DNA from: Diadema setosum
Lineage: Eukaryota; Echinodermata; Echinoidea; Diadematoida; Diadematidae
DNA length: 64,000 nt
NCBI GenBank assembly: GCA_033980235.1
Contig: CM067077.1
Span: 1,795,501 to 1,859,500 of the forward strand
Reading direction: 5' to 3'
Shown here: positions 47,720 through 59,229 of the stretch, in pieces
How the letters are laid out: each line of letters starts with the position of its first letter
How positions within the stretch are numbered: the stretch's first letter is position 1
The notes under the pieces: model-generated
Databases searched by the model: none
The model's input: the letters and a program-made list of their open reading frames with translations, nothing else
What the model was told of the DNA's origin: nothing
Position numbers and translations under genes: made by a program

Positions 47720-48100
47720 GTTTTGATTTGATTTGATATGGTTTGATTAAATTCTATTTCGGCATTCAATAAATAAAAAATTGAATACAAATTTCAAAAG
47801 CAAAAAGACAAAGAATAACAAGTGCAGTGATTAAAAAAAGGTAATATAACTTTACACAAATAGATGCACATAAGCAATTTCATTGAGCATTATACATTAT
47901 ACAAGAACATACAATAAGATATATTCATGGCATTTTAAGAAATTTTAAGAATTATGCACGCCAAGGAATATTTTACAATTCCTTTTAAAGTCTATAAACA
48001 CAATCCTCTATTTCCTCCATATGACGAATCCTAATTTCTTTTAGTATGGCATTGCATCATATTTGGATTATTATTGATAGAGCTGCGAATGGGGAAAATG
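47720..48100 (-). repeat. Likely LINE 3' UTR fragment with (ATCAA)n tail, minus orientation
   Basis: TTTGATTTGATTTGATATGG on the plus strand is an (ATCAA)n tail on the minus strand, preceded there by GAATGCCGAAATAGAATTT. Tails of this kind end the CR1/Jockey-like LINEs in this window. The inner border is uncertain. Confidence 0.4.
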
Positions 48101-48564
48101 AAAATCGGCTTCGTGTGAAGTGGTTTTTCACAGTAAATGCATAATGGAGATCACTTCCTCTTTAGAAAATTTCAGTTCAATCTCTAAAGCTTATAATAAA
48201 GGGGAAATCCGGACGATTTTCATAATTTCACTTCATGTGGTAAATAAATTGACAGCTTCGTGTATAGATTTGTGGAATTTATTGTTGTCCTTGACCAGAG
48301 AAATACTTTAAAAAACACAAAACAAATTACAACGAACAAGGATGATGACATAAGAGGCTCACATACTTCAGATATGTTGCAATGTAATTCCATTGCTTGC
48401 TTAAAAATGAATTTCCCTGTGTAAATCTTATGCATGTTTTCTTCTATTGTTAGCTTCATTGGGTCCCCACTCAGGTTTTTCTATTGTGAAGCTGCCATGT
48501 CACCATCCTCGTTCATCGTGATTTGTTAGAAATTTTGAAAACATTCTTATTCCTCATCCCAATT

Positions 48565-48760
48565 ACTATATTCAATTCAATTCAATTCATTTCATTTCAT
48601 TTCAATTAAATTAAATTCAATTCAGTTCAATCCAATTCAATTCAATTCAATTCAATTCAACAGTTTATCTATTTCCATCATCAAATTAACTATAAATTCT
48701 GAAACCCTGTACCCAGTATAACCAATTTATAGCTGTTCAAATGTAAGAGTCTGAAAATCG
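48565..48760 (-). repeat. (TTGAA)n tail, probable LINE 3' end, minus orientation
   Basis: About 100 bases of TTCAA/TTCAT units on the plus strand, followed by TTTATCTATTTCCATCATC, which on the minus strand reads GATGATGGAAATAGATAAA before the tail, as expected of a LINE end. Confidence 0.45.
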
Positions 48761-51235
48761 ATCAAAATTCCTCCTTATCAAGAACAATCACTTTTTGACT
48801 TGATGAAAGATGATTATTACTATTAACCCCCTCAATACCGTCGACAAGCTGTTGGTCGCAAATAACCGAGAAATTTGCGGAGACAGTGGTCAATGGGTCA
48901 ACGGCATGCAGGGGAGGGACAGAAGAAGGGATATGAGAGTAGGTGGGAAGTAAAAAGGTCAACATTAAAATGTGGAAAGAACATATATGTCATGATGATG
49001 TGAGATGCCATACAAGATATATCATAAGGAAGGGAGATCAAGAGATTGTTCTTATTAGAAGTCATATATATTCTTTTTTGTATAATATTGCTAGTAACGA
49101 TAAAATATAACTACAATAACATTATAAAATTTTGAATTCATAAAGATTTTCATTAAGTAATGGCATAGTCTCTGTTGAACTGAAGGGTTGCGATTTGCTT
49201 GATACAAGTTCACCCCCCCCCCCTTTAAAAAATGATGTAGGCCATGCATTTTTACCTATACTATTATGGTGATATTAGTCTCTGGCTTAGATATGAAATC
49301 ACACAAAATTATACGCCTGTTATTTCAGAGTGTGTTGATTGTTTGCAACTGATTGACAAATTGCCCTACATCGAGGTAATATTTACGTCGATGTAGGGTA
49401 GTTGGAATGAAAACATCTTGACGAAAGAATTTCATAAATTTGTATAATGTTGATTCTTTGCTGTGTTTGTTATGACGCACTGTGTATGAATACCCGGAGG
49501 AGAGTAAAATAAGTTGAGTTCTACAAAGGCCACTGCTGCAACTGACTGCCGAATTTCACCCTGTGACGTGCGGGTCACTGCTCGATCGGTCACCGCGACG
49601 AAGCGGTTGGGTGCAGCAATTGATTGCAGTGGAGTTGGGTGAGTAAGACACGACAAGCAGCGAAGGTGTCACGTGACTCGACTGCCATACAGACACACAC
49701 AGAGCTTTCACAGAGCTTTCTTCAGGATGCGTGCGTGCTATAATACAGTCTACTGCATACACTCTTGACTATTCACTGGGGAATTTGGATGAATATTTCA
49801 ATAGCGGTACCACCCCCGCCCCCATTTTATGATCCAAACCACCATTGTCAATTTTATTTCATAACAGGAATATAATTCAAACAGGCGTTAAAATAGCTGC
49901 AACATGCTTTATGAGCCCGCTTATTACACGGTTTCCATTACACATGATTGTGATGGTAATGTCTTTAAATGAGAATGAGTCTTTTTTCCCCACTCAAATT
50001 ATGAAGAAAATAATGATTGTACTTTTAAGGTAATTTTGTATATACATAAATACATAGAGAGAGAGGGAGAGAGAGAGGGAGAGGGAGAGAGAGAGATGTG
50101 TATCACATCATGGAGGACGAATACGACACATTTTCAGCAAAGTATGATAATTGTCCGCTGTTTTCCTCGCATATGTATGGCTATGATTATACTAATTTAC
50201 TTGCATGCCGAGACTTTGGAGATGAAGAAGAAAGGGGGGCCGAGGGCACAATGGACAGACATCATCTGGGAATGGGCTGAAATATACATGCATGTATAGG
50301 CAATTAATTGCTTTTATCGTAATGTGTATATTATTTGTCTCTACAAATAAAAATATTGCAACAAATAGCTCATGATCATGATCTATTTCGGACTATCGTA
50401 ATTCAAATTTCTCCGCTCCAAGGAATATTCAGGGGAGAGTTCATTTCCTGATCGGGCAATGCACCAGATATTGCACTGCACGAAATTCACCCCCGATAAC
50501 GCAAACGCTCAAAGCGACTGTGTTATTTTGGACAAAGGGGGGACAGTCCAGAAATTAAAATAGAATGTACGTGCGTATGTGCATGTATACAATATGTGTG
50601 TGTTTGCGTGTGTGTGTGTGGGTGTAGCTGTGTTGATGCTTTAAAAGAAAATTAAAAGACAATGATTCTCTCCCATAGGGCCGTAACTCAATTGACATTG
50701 TCCTTTTCCTATTTCCAGGAAACCGTTTCAGAGTTTCTCAGTGCTATTTGATATTTCATGTTTTACCATGCAGCGTACCATCATTCTTTTATTTATGGCA
50801 GAAAATAACACACTCGATTTTCCCGTTTAGAAGGGACAAATTTACCCACAAATTGATAAATCCGTTTAATCGACTTTCCACGTGAAAATATTAATCAGTT
50901 GAGCAAATTTACTTCTCCAATACAGGGAAACGCAATTGCCTCCATAACTTAACACAAGTATTTAACACAAGCAAAATATTCAACACAAGCAAAATTTTAC
51001 AGATTTCTGTTCTCATACCATTAGAATAAATTTGATAATGGAATGGCCATGATTCACTACATTATAGTGACCCCATGGAAGAACAGATCTTTCATGTTGA
51101 TAGATCTGAAATGGGCTATCCATCGTTACATGTAATCATCATTCAATTTGTTTTCATTTTGTTGTGATACTTCAACCTTGACTTATGTTTCAATTATGTC
51201 ATGTTCAACACTTTTTATTTTGTGTATGGTTTTAT
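48761..51235. other. No gene established; simple repeats
   Basis: C11 at 49204, (GA)n at 50055-50096, (TG)n at 50595-50625. Frames at 49432-49762 (minus) and 50036-50299 (plus) lack family motifs. Confidence 0.5.
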
Positions 51236-51269
51236 TGTTTCGGAAATAAAAACAAACAAACAAACAAAG
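51236..51269 (+). repeat. LINE-type 3' tail (AAAC)n
   Basis: TTTCGGAAATAAAAACAAAC with further AAAC units. A weak LINE 3' end. Confidence 0.35.
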
Positions 51270-51736
51270 TGTATATATAGGCCTAGCTGTCCCACAAGGC
51301 TACGTTATGACGAGAGATAATTAGAATGCACACAAGATTTGAACTGCAAAAGTATTGCAACCTCCAGCAAGACATCCTAGGTTATAGAGAAAACTATGGA
51401 AAAATAGGTTAGCCCGGAGAAATAACACACCATGGGCATGTCCACAAAGATGTACGTATATCAGATGCACGTTATGAATAAGCGCGCGTTAATTCGTCTG
51501 ACCCAATTTGCATAAAACAACCACAAAAGGGAGAACAAAAAGCTTCGTCTTTGTGACGCTGTTCTGGAAAAAAATTCGTGGTGGGCATTTTTCCTTTGAC
51601 CACAGCACGTGGCACACATAGCCCTGGCCCCTGGGTTACTGTTCCAGCACTAACTCCTCTACCTAACTGCTCACATCTGCTCTTGGACACTGATATCTTA
51701 TGAAGAGAAGTGGTTTGAAACAACAACAAAAAAAAA

Positions 51737-51737
<1 letters not shown>

Positions 51738-51780
<43 letters not shown>
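51738..51780. repeat. (TA)n microsatellite
   Basis: Continuous AT dinucleotides. The 137- and 63-codon minus frames crossing it read it as Tyr/Ile runs. Confidence 0.9.
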
Positions 51781-51783
<3 letters not shown>

Positions 51784-52029
51784 GGGTTTGTTTGCAAAAA
51801 CCGATAAGTCCATTTTTGAAGATTTTGAAGTACGATCTCTGTCATAAAGTACAAAATGATACCTTTTAAATGATATATTTGTCACTACATATATAAAGGT
51901 ATATTTTTGAAGTTATGGTCAAAAGAAGCAAAAATTTTCTTATTATTTTCTTTATTTTTCTTGACCTTTAATCGAAAATATCTCCATTTGGCAAATATGG
52001 ACTTATCGGTTTTTGCAAACAAACTCTTC
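51781..52029. mobile_element. 249-bp MITE inserted in a (TA)n tract
   Basis: GAAGGGTTTGTTTGCAAAAA at the left is mirrored by TTTTTGCAAACAAACTCTTC at the right; the arms continue through CCGATAAGTCCA to ~32 bases with about one mismatch. Both flanks are (TA)n, consistent with a TA target. No ORF. Confidence 0.8.
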
Positions 52030-52044
52030 ATATATATATATATA

Positions 52045-52950
52045 TATATATGCCGAACTTAGGACTGACCTCATTTCTACTAGATGATGTCCCGTAAATC
52101 GCTGTTTAAACCCGTTCTTTTTTCAGTTAATACCGTTTCCTCAATTCCCGATGATTAAAGTTATTGATAATTATTATGCATAATAACTTTTCTCGGTTTT
52201 GTACAACAGCACCATTCATTTTGGCACTGGCCATCTGGTGCTACGCATGTCTGTTGAGAGAAAGTAAAGAATCGATCAATCACAGACTCCATGAAAAATC
52301 AGAATGGGCTATATGGTTGAAGTTGATAAAACAATGTAAGTCAGCTCTTTTTGGTGTGTCTTTTGCCGAACAGTGTTCATGCGATGAGCATACATGGTCA
52401 AGGCATGGTTTGAGAATGGATTATAAAAGATGTTATTTACTGATACGAGATGGCATTATCTGTTTAGGACGCCCTCTTTGGTACATGTAGGGCTCTAAGA
52501 AAGGAGAGTGTTGCTGTCGTTATCCCACAGAACTAAGAGTTCTGTGCATTATCCCCGCATCTGTCTGGTATCCATGAATATAGGCCTTGATCACTGAACG
52601 GATATTGAGCTCGGCGCAAGTGCCGAAGCTATAGCTATACCGGATGTGCTCCAGCGGCCATTTTGAGTTTCCCATACCCATACTTTCTCCCCGACCATAG
52701 AGATCGATGTCCCCAACCCTGAAGAAGCGCACTCAGTGCACTGCCTGCGCTTCTGTATACTCTTTTATTTGGTCTACGTTACTGCCCAGGCAGGTAACAG
52801 TAACGTCTAGACTCGAAGTGGCGCCCGCCTATCACTTCACTGCGCGTAGAGTCCCGTCCATCGTAGATTTCAGTGGTTTTGTTCAAGAGGGGATTATGGG
52901 TATCAAAAGAGTAAGAAGCAGGGCATAATCATAGTTCAGGACTCGAGATC
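52045..52950. other. No gene established; 108-codon frame at 52164-52490
   Basis: The plus frame has a hydrophobic stretch near its N-terminus (FILALAIWCYACLL) and several Cys but no recognised family and no splice or start context that decides it. Treated as unproven. Confidence 0.3.
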
Positions 52951-54740
52951 TTTATTATTTTTTTTTAATTATCATTATTCATTTCACCAGGTAAAGAATG
53001 TAGGATACATGATCATAAACATTATAAACATGAAACAAAAACCATAATGAACGTTACAAAGGGATACACTATATTATACACAAAACACGGTTTAAAAGTC
53101 CAGAGCTTTGTCCACTAAACAATTGGTTTGATGGGGTTTTTTTTCCCCTAGACTCTGTTCCAACAGTAGCTCATACCATCGTATATCCGATGCCCGGCGT
53201 TGGAGGTGGAATCATAACAGGACACTGCGAACTTTGTCCACCAAACGGAATTCAATCGAACTGCAGAAGCGATGCTGTTAATTTGTCCTCCTTTATTCTT
53301 TTTTTTTTTTTGGCTTTATTTTGGATACGAAAGAAAGCAATTCTTAATTTGAAAAGTGGAAAACAAAAACTGCATATCTTCCATCAAGTTGTGAGGTGCA
53401 GCATAAAAACATCATCAGACAAAAAAAAAATATTAGAAACGATATGACTAACATTTTAAAAAATAGTGTTCGACGTTATCCTTGCTATTACCTGATGCAC
53501 TTCTAAACGGGGATGAATTACAATCATGATGTAATAAGAATTCGTTGCAACGTCGACTCTTTTCTTTGCTTTTTTCTTCGATCTAGCCAAATATAAATAT
53601 GTGTCGTTGTTTCTTGTCTTTGTCTAACTCCCCATTCCTCGCGGAGAACTTCACTCTCTAACTGATTTATTTTCGATTTCTCGAGGTCAACGCCCTACTT
53701 GAGGATGGCAGAGTTTCAGTGATGCATAGTTTTAAAATAGAATCTTTTTTAATTACATGCAATCAAACGTACGTCAGCATCTCTTATGCTTGATATTCTG
53801 ACCGGTCTTTCATCTCAACTTTTATGCAACAGGGCCAAGGTGTATAGCTCCAGATATTTCGCTTCCCTAAATCTGCCCTTGCCTTTGACTCAGCGTCAAC
53901 TCTGTGGGCGCCCTTTACCCCCTGCTAACGATGTCCAATGATGTCGCGTATCCAGCCATCATCGAAGAAAGAAGAAGAAGGGGAAAAAACAGAGCCAGGT
54001 AGCGGCCACTTGTGACGTCTCATATAACGCCTTATAAATAAATGAAGCACCAGGTTTTATCAATTATGCACGTGCATGGATAGAGCTGGCAAGCGGGGAC
54101 TCTCGGGGCCGTATGGTCGGTAAGTACAGGGATCCAAACTGGTGACCAAACGCCACGGGCCCTTGGGCATTGTGAAAGCATCTATACACCTTTCTGGCAG
54201 ATCACGATGTTTGATTAGAAAGAGAGAGAGAGAAAAAAAAAACAGAACAGGGAACAGGCGGCTAAACACCCCACGACACAGCGTGTATTTACATTGATAC
54301 AGTAAGAAACAATGTATCAGCAATAAATTGATCGATAATACCATTAATATCGCCATCACTAAAGCTAACAACGGCGAAAGCAGTAGTTGTGGACAAGCAT
54401 AAAACAGTCAAAAAACAATTTCGCTGAAAAATCTGTAGAAAATGAACGAATTCATTCAAACTTAATGGCAGGATTTAATGAAGGATCTTGACGGATCTTG
54501 ACGGACCTTGGCGGATCTTGAGAAGCCCTCACCTTCTAGAGTAATTCACAAATTTTACGAGCTATGCTTTTCTTGTGAATTCCTCTTTTCCATGTAGAGT
54601 TATAAATTAAGACTGTATTACTTACTTGTTTATATCTCCAAACCAGAGTTGATATCATTATAATAATTGCATGCATGTTTTGTTGAAACTTACGTGATTC
54701 AAAGTTCCTTTTAATATTATGTACTCATGTAACGTAAACT
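52951..54740. other. No gene recognised; LINE-type tail near 54750
   Basis: T-rich tracts near 52960 and 53300. ATATGGAAATAAAATCATTT followed by (GAATT)n at 54745-54782 resembles a LINE 3' end on the plus strand. Confidence 0.45.
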
Positions 54741-54822
54741 TTATATGGAAATAAAATCATTTTGAATTTGAATTGAATTGAAGGATCTGAATGTGTGGAG
54801 ATGTCGGAGGAGAAGCCTCTGC

Positions 54823-54868
54823 CCCCCCCCCCCCCCACACACACACACACACAAACACACACACATGC
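54823..54868. repeat. Poly-C and (CA)n tract
   Basis: C15 followed by ACACAC repeats. Confidence 0.85.
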
Positions 54869-55574
54869 ACCAAACATTGAAGAAAAAACAAAAGAAAGAG
54901 AAAAACAAAATCTTTAGTAGTTGTCGTAGTAGTCGAAAGGAAAATGTCAACTTGTACAAAATGAAAGTAGTTCTCAGCATGTCTGTATGTTTTCAGTCTT
55001 TCTCCCTTTACATAATCTTCCCGTTGCCCCTTTGCTCCTTGTTGAACTGTCTAGTCACATATGCTTGCTAGAGTTGAGAAGCAAGTGCGGAATTTTTCTT
55101 CCCATCAAATCCCATTTTAGACTTACACATCCAGACATTAATACAACTTCATTATGAGAAAGCACTTCCTGAGGCACTATTCTTCTGTAACAAGATTGTG
55201 TGACACACTTTGAGTATTTAAACTGCACTCTTTACGTTGTTTCCAGAACAAACTCTCAATAGCTATCTCTTTCGGGAGAGAATTGTCTTTCCTCCCATAG
55301 ATGGGGTAATTAAAGTCCATTTGATGTCCCTTAAGCCCTAATGCTAATGGCGCCAAAAGATTCCCCACGCATTTGACGAACACGCTTCAATAGCCTGTGG
55401 TCAAGTCTGTTTTACTTAACCTTGTTATGAAAGAAACCCTATGCTGGTCCGACTTTCTTCTCGGGTTGATCGAAGTATGACCGGGGCTTGTTGAAGCCAG
55501 AGGCAAACGGTAAAATGATTTCACTGTTACTGCGAAAATTTCCCCCTTTCCTGCGCCTAGTGCTTCGAGTACCA

Positions 55575-55801
55575 TTAAGTGTGCTCGATCAGGTCAATGA
55601 AATGCAAGCCTTGTGGTGAATTTCGAATGACAGCTTGTCTCTTATTTTGGAAGAAGAAACCATCAACGACGAAAGGCGTGAATTTAATTCCAGTTGTTGA
55701 CCTCCGTATTCCTTTGAGGTCAAGTAACAGCAACGACCTGACGGTCATGACGAGGGTTCTTCCGGCGTCCTCTCCTGCATGATTGTCACTTGAAGAATGA
55801 A
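55575..55801 (-). CDS. Candidate terminal coding exon, family unknown
   Basis: On the minus strand a pyrimidine-rich tract and TGATCCCAG (ending about 55802) precede an open frame of balanced composition that stops at TAA (55575-55577). The exon would start in phase 2 and encode ~75 residues including SSSDNHAGEDAG, TPFVVDGFFFQNKRQAVIRN and PQGLHFIDLIEHT at the C-terminus. I do not recognise the family. Composition and the good acceptor argue for a real last exon; I could not find an upstream exon between 55830 and 57068. About 400 bases beyond the stop are also less AT-rich and could be 3' UTR. Confidence 0.4.
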
Positions 55802-55829
55802 ATTCACTGGGATCAGACAAAAAAGAAGA

Positions 55830-56440
55830 TAATTACTACGCCGATAATCAATCGCTCACTGAAGTTTGATGAATGTCGCGAATAACGATATTTACATCGA
55901 ACCACGAGGCAAAACACTAGTCAGTATACATTTGCACAGGTCAGTTAATACATGCACGACGCACCATTCAGTATTTCGTGCCGATACATTGGCGACGTTT
56001 TATATACGGCAAGAATTTGACCAAAAAATGAAAGTACATACTGAACTTTTCTTCAGGGAAACGTAGATCCTCGGTGCAGAATAAAATAGATACCTCTACA
56101 TATGGTGAAGGGAATAATAGTACTCTGTATGTGTTGGAAGCTGGGGGAGGGGTGCGAGGGAGGATCGCAATATTTTAAGACAAGCTTCTTTTTTTTAGTT
56201 TTGCGTCAACCATCCTTCTTTGGTTGTAACCCCCCCCCCCCCACACACACACACACACAGTTTGGAAACACCAATCCCTGTCTTATGCTACGAGAAGCAA
56301 CAACTCACCTCTTTCAACGATGGTTTACAAAAACTGACTTTATCTTATTCGTTGTATGTAGGCCAATACATGTACGTATAATGTAGGCCAATACAATGTA
56401 TGTATCCTGTAGGCTTATCAACACACAATGTACATAAAAC
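55830..56440. other. No gene recognised
   Basis: Short frames only; C12 and (CA)n at 56230-56260. Confidence 0.5.
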
Positions 56441-56448
56441 TTTTTTGG

Positions 56449-56491
<43 letters not shown>

Positions 56492-56502
56492 GTGTGTGTG
56501 CG

Positions 56503-56564
<62 letters not shown>
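56449..56564. repeat. (TG)n microsatellite
   Basis: About 115 bases of TG with few interruptions. Frames of 79-111 codons across it are Thr/His runs. Confidence 0.95.
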
Positions 56565-56566
<2 letters not shown>

Positions 56567-57068
56567 GCGAGTATAAACATTTTGTCACAGGCGTTATACG
56601 TTCCTTTCTTATGACTATTATTATCACCTTGATCAAAATCCAGAAACAAGTTGTCAATTCCGAAAAAAAAAAAAAAAAATTGGGGGGGGGGGGGTAAATT
56701 TGTAGCTATTGTATATTGCTACATAGTGTTAGTGTTATTCATGTTACACAGAAATCTGAAGTTTGCGAGTGAATGGGAAGTTCTGTTTCATCAGTCTAAG
56801 AAAAAAGGGCAAGGATCATTATTAGCAGTATATTGATTATATTATATAGGAGTAATTATCATCGGAAGACATGATTTCTGAAATAAATTCAGTCACGCAT
56901 ATACGTGAATTATGAAACATTTTCAATCTACTCCTTCATTCGTCCCCTTCTCTTCCCCTCCTCCCTCTCTCTCACTTCTCTCTCCCAATCTCTGTAACCA
57001 TGGTGACCGTGATACTTCCACATCGACATGTAGCAAATCTCCTTTTGCATACAGAAATTGCGGTTTTT
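56565..57068. other. No gene; A17/G11 tract near 56665-56693
   Basis: CT-rich stretch at 56940-56995. Nothing else supported. Confidence 0.5.
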
Positions 57069-57210
57069 AGGTGATCCGAGTATCCTCTCGGATCACCTTC
57101 TGTATCTGTACGGATTCTTTCTTCTTTTTAGGTGATCCGAGTATCCTTCGGATCACCTTCTGTATCTGTACTGATTCTTTAGGTGATCCGAGTATCCTCT
57201 CGGATCACCT
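57069..57210 (+). repeat. Three tandem palindromic headers of the HINE-like array
   Basis: Palindromes with arms AGGTGATCCGAG and CTCGGATCACCT (one base missing in the second) at 57069-57098, 57130-57158 and 57181-57210. Each is followed by TTCTGTATCTGTACNGATTC. The same header starts the copies at 59230 and (inverted) 29198. Confidence 0.85.
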
Positions 57211-59227
57211 TCTGTATCTGTACTGATTCTTTGTTCTTCATATTTTTATTCTTCTTTATTTCTGGGCAAAATTTGTGCAGCGGTTAGCTCAGAAAGTGCA
57301 TTACCTTTCAATGTCAAACTTATACCATATATGTATGATGTCCCAAAGACGACAGATCAAGTAAAATCATAGTGATCAGTTGACCGTGACGTCACTATGA
57401 CGTCATTATATGAAAACACATTTTCAATCATATCTCATTAATGGAATAGAATTCTTCAATGAAATTTACGTCACATACATTTCAAGTTATGGGCATTTTA
57501 TTCATATTCTCAAAATGCATATTTTCTCTTAAAACGTGCGCGTACGCGCGCGTTGAAATATTTGTATGCTCAAATCGAGCTCAAAATTTTTTTGCACACG
57601 TTTCAGACCATTTGGAGCATTTTTTGAAAAATTGAAAAAATTGGACGGACGCGTACGCGCGCGCACGTATTCGCCAACACAGCTCATATGCAATTGAAAT
57701 TTCCCGTTTTTTTACACTTATCGGATGCCTAAAATGTCAAGGAATATTTCTACCAAGTTTCAAGTCAATCCAACTCAATATGACGTCATACGGGCCCGTC
57801 AAAGTTGAAATTCCGCGCGCGCGTCAATGGCGATATACAGTGCAACGATGCCAAAAAAACGCCAATTTTAAATCCGATTTTACTCGTCAGGATGGACGGT
57901 AACCCCCCATTTTCTGTACATATTCTGAAAGCTGATGAGTTGAACATGTTATTTCATGGGTTGGCGATGCTGGCAAAATGATTAAAAGATATCAAATTTC
58001 TTAATAAAGTAAAAAAAGTAAATTTTCAAAATGACGTCATCATATTTCAAGTTCACTCGAGCGTATCTCACCTATCCTTGGCCAATTTACACCTAGATTT
58101 TAGTATGTTGTAGCTTATAAAATGATCTTTCATTAATATAATTACAACATTTTGATTGGATAACGGCATCACCTCGTAAAAATGGATTGAAAGTAATATT
58201 GTCAAATTTGCCCAGTTTACGTGTTATCTCTATGGGAGGGCAGTTTTTCTGGCAGTGAAAATTGACATGACTCTCTTTTTCGAGCACTAGCTCACTTATG
58301 CTTCGGTGAATTTCTCCCAGATTTTAGTATGTTGTAGCTGAGACTTTGGGCTATCGTAAGTGTGCCCTCCATTTTTTCATACAACGTCGGCATCACGTCG
58401 AAAAACTTGGTTGAAAATGGCACGAGGCTTCGATGCAGCGTCATTTTGCTTAATACACAGGGCCTATGGAGAATGAAATAGGTCATTGCGTAGCGCATCC
58501 GACTCGTAATCCTAAGGTCCCTGGTTCGAGGCTCACCCCTGCCAATATTTTTTTAAATTTTTTAAAACACTTTTTTCTTCTTTTCCTTTAGTTAATCTTA
58601 ATCTCCCTTTCCTTACTTTGTCTTTTTCTGATTTTTTTTTACGCTTCCCCTTCAAATTTCTATAAAATAACAATTTTTTCTTTATTTTTCTTTCTTTCTA
58701 CTACTTTCTGTGCAATAGATGAACAACAACAGAGGCTACCAATCTCATATTTTGCACATGTTTAGTACATGTCACGTACATTATTTCATAAAATAACAAC
58801 TACTTGATCGGACACCATCTTGGGTATGTAAATTAGGGTCAAAGGTCATAAATGTTTCATCCTGTATCTTGGTGAATACATGTCCTATCTTTCCCATATT
58901 TTGCACACGCAAAGACCATGTTACAAGAATTATTTCATAAGATAACCACTTTTTGCTTAGACGCCATCTTGGGTGTGCAAAGTGAGGTCAAAGGTCACAT
59001 ATACTTCATTCTGTATTTCCGATAGTGTATACGGAATTCGGTACCACTCCAAGATGGCAGGTCTCACTCCCTTTTCTAAATGAGAATCCAAACATCACAC
59101 GGTCAATGTCCCTATTAACACAGATGAAACCTGTTTGGTCATCCCTATATGGATCAGGACAAATATCATTGATTTCCAAAGAGATCGGATCACCTAATTT
59201 GTCAGTGTTGACAAATTCCGGTTCTAG
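57181..59227 (+). mobile_element. HINE-like repeat, array copy A
   Basis: From header 3 to CTAG at 59224-59227. 3' end: TCGGATCACCT (59185-59195), stem-loop arms AATTTGTCA and TGACAAATT (59196-59217). Shorter than copies B and C because a tRNA-like insert at about 58440-58700 replaces part of the body. Confidence 0.7.
58473..58543 (+). pseudogene. tRNA-like sequence (Thr-CGT type) inside a HINE-like copy
   Basis: GCGTAGCGCATCCGA (A-box region), CTCGTAA anticodon loop with CGT, and CTGGTTCGAGGCTC (B box), ending CACCCCTGCC and followed by T-rich sequence. The 5' acceptor half does not pair well. Likely a SINE head or tRNA pseudogene. Confidence 0.55.
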
Positions 59228-59229
59228 TT

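Noticed and set aside
50098..50280. 60-codon acidic frame beginning MYHIMEDEYDTF
   Set aside because: Directly follows a (GA)n repeat, lies in two overlapping open frames, no recognised domain.
52164..52490. 108-codon frame with a signal-like hydrophobic stretch as a secreted protein
   Set aside because: No family match I can recognise, no supporting splice or polyadenylation context, and hydrophobic stretches are common by chance here.
56314..56657. 111- and 79-codon minus frames
   Set aside because: Mostly Thr/His runs from the (TG)n microsatellite.
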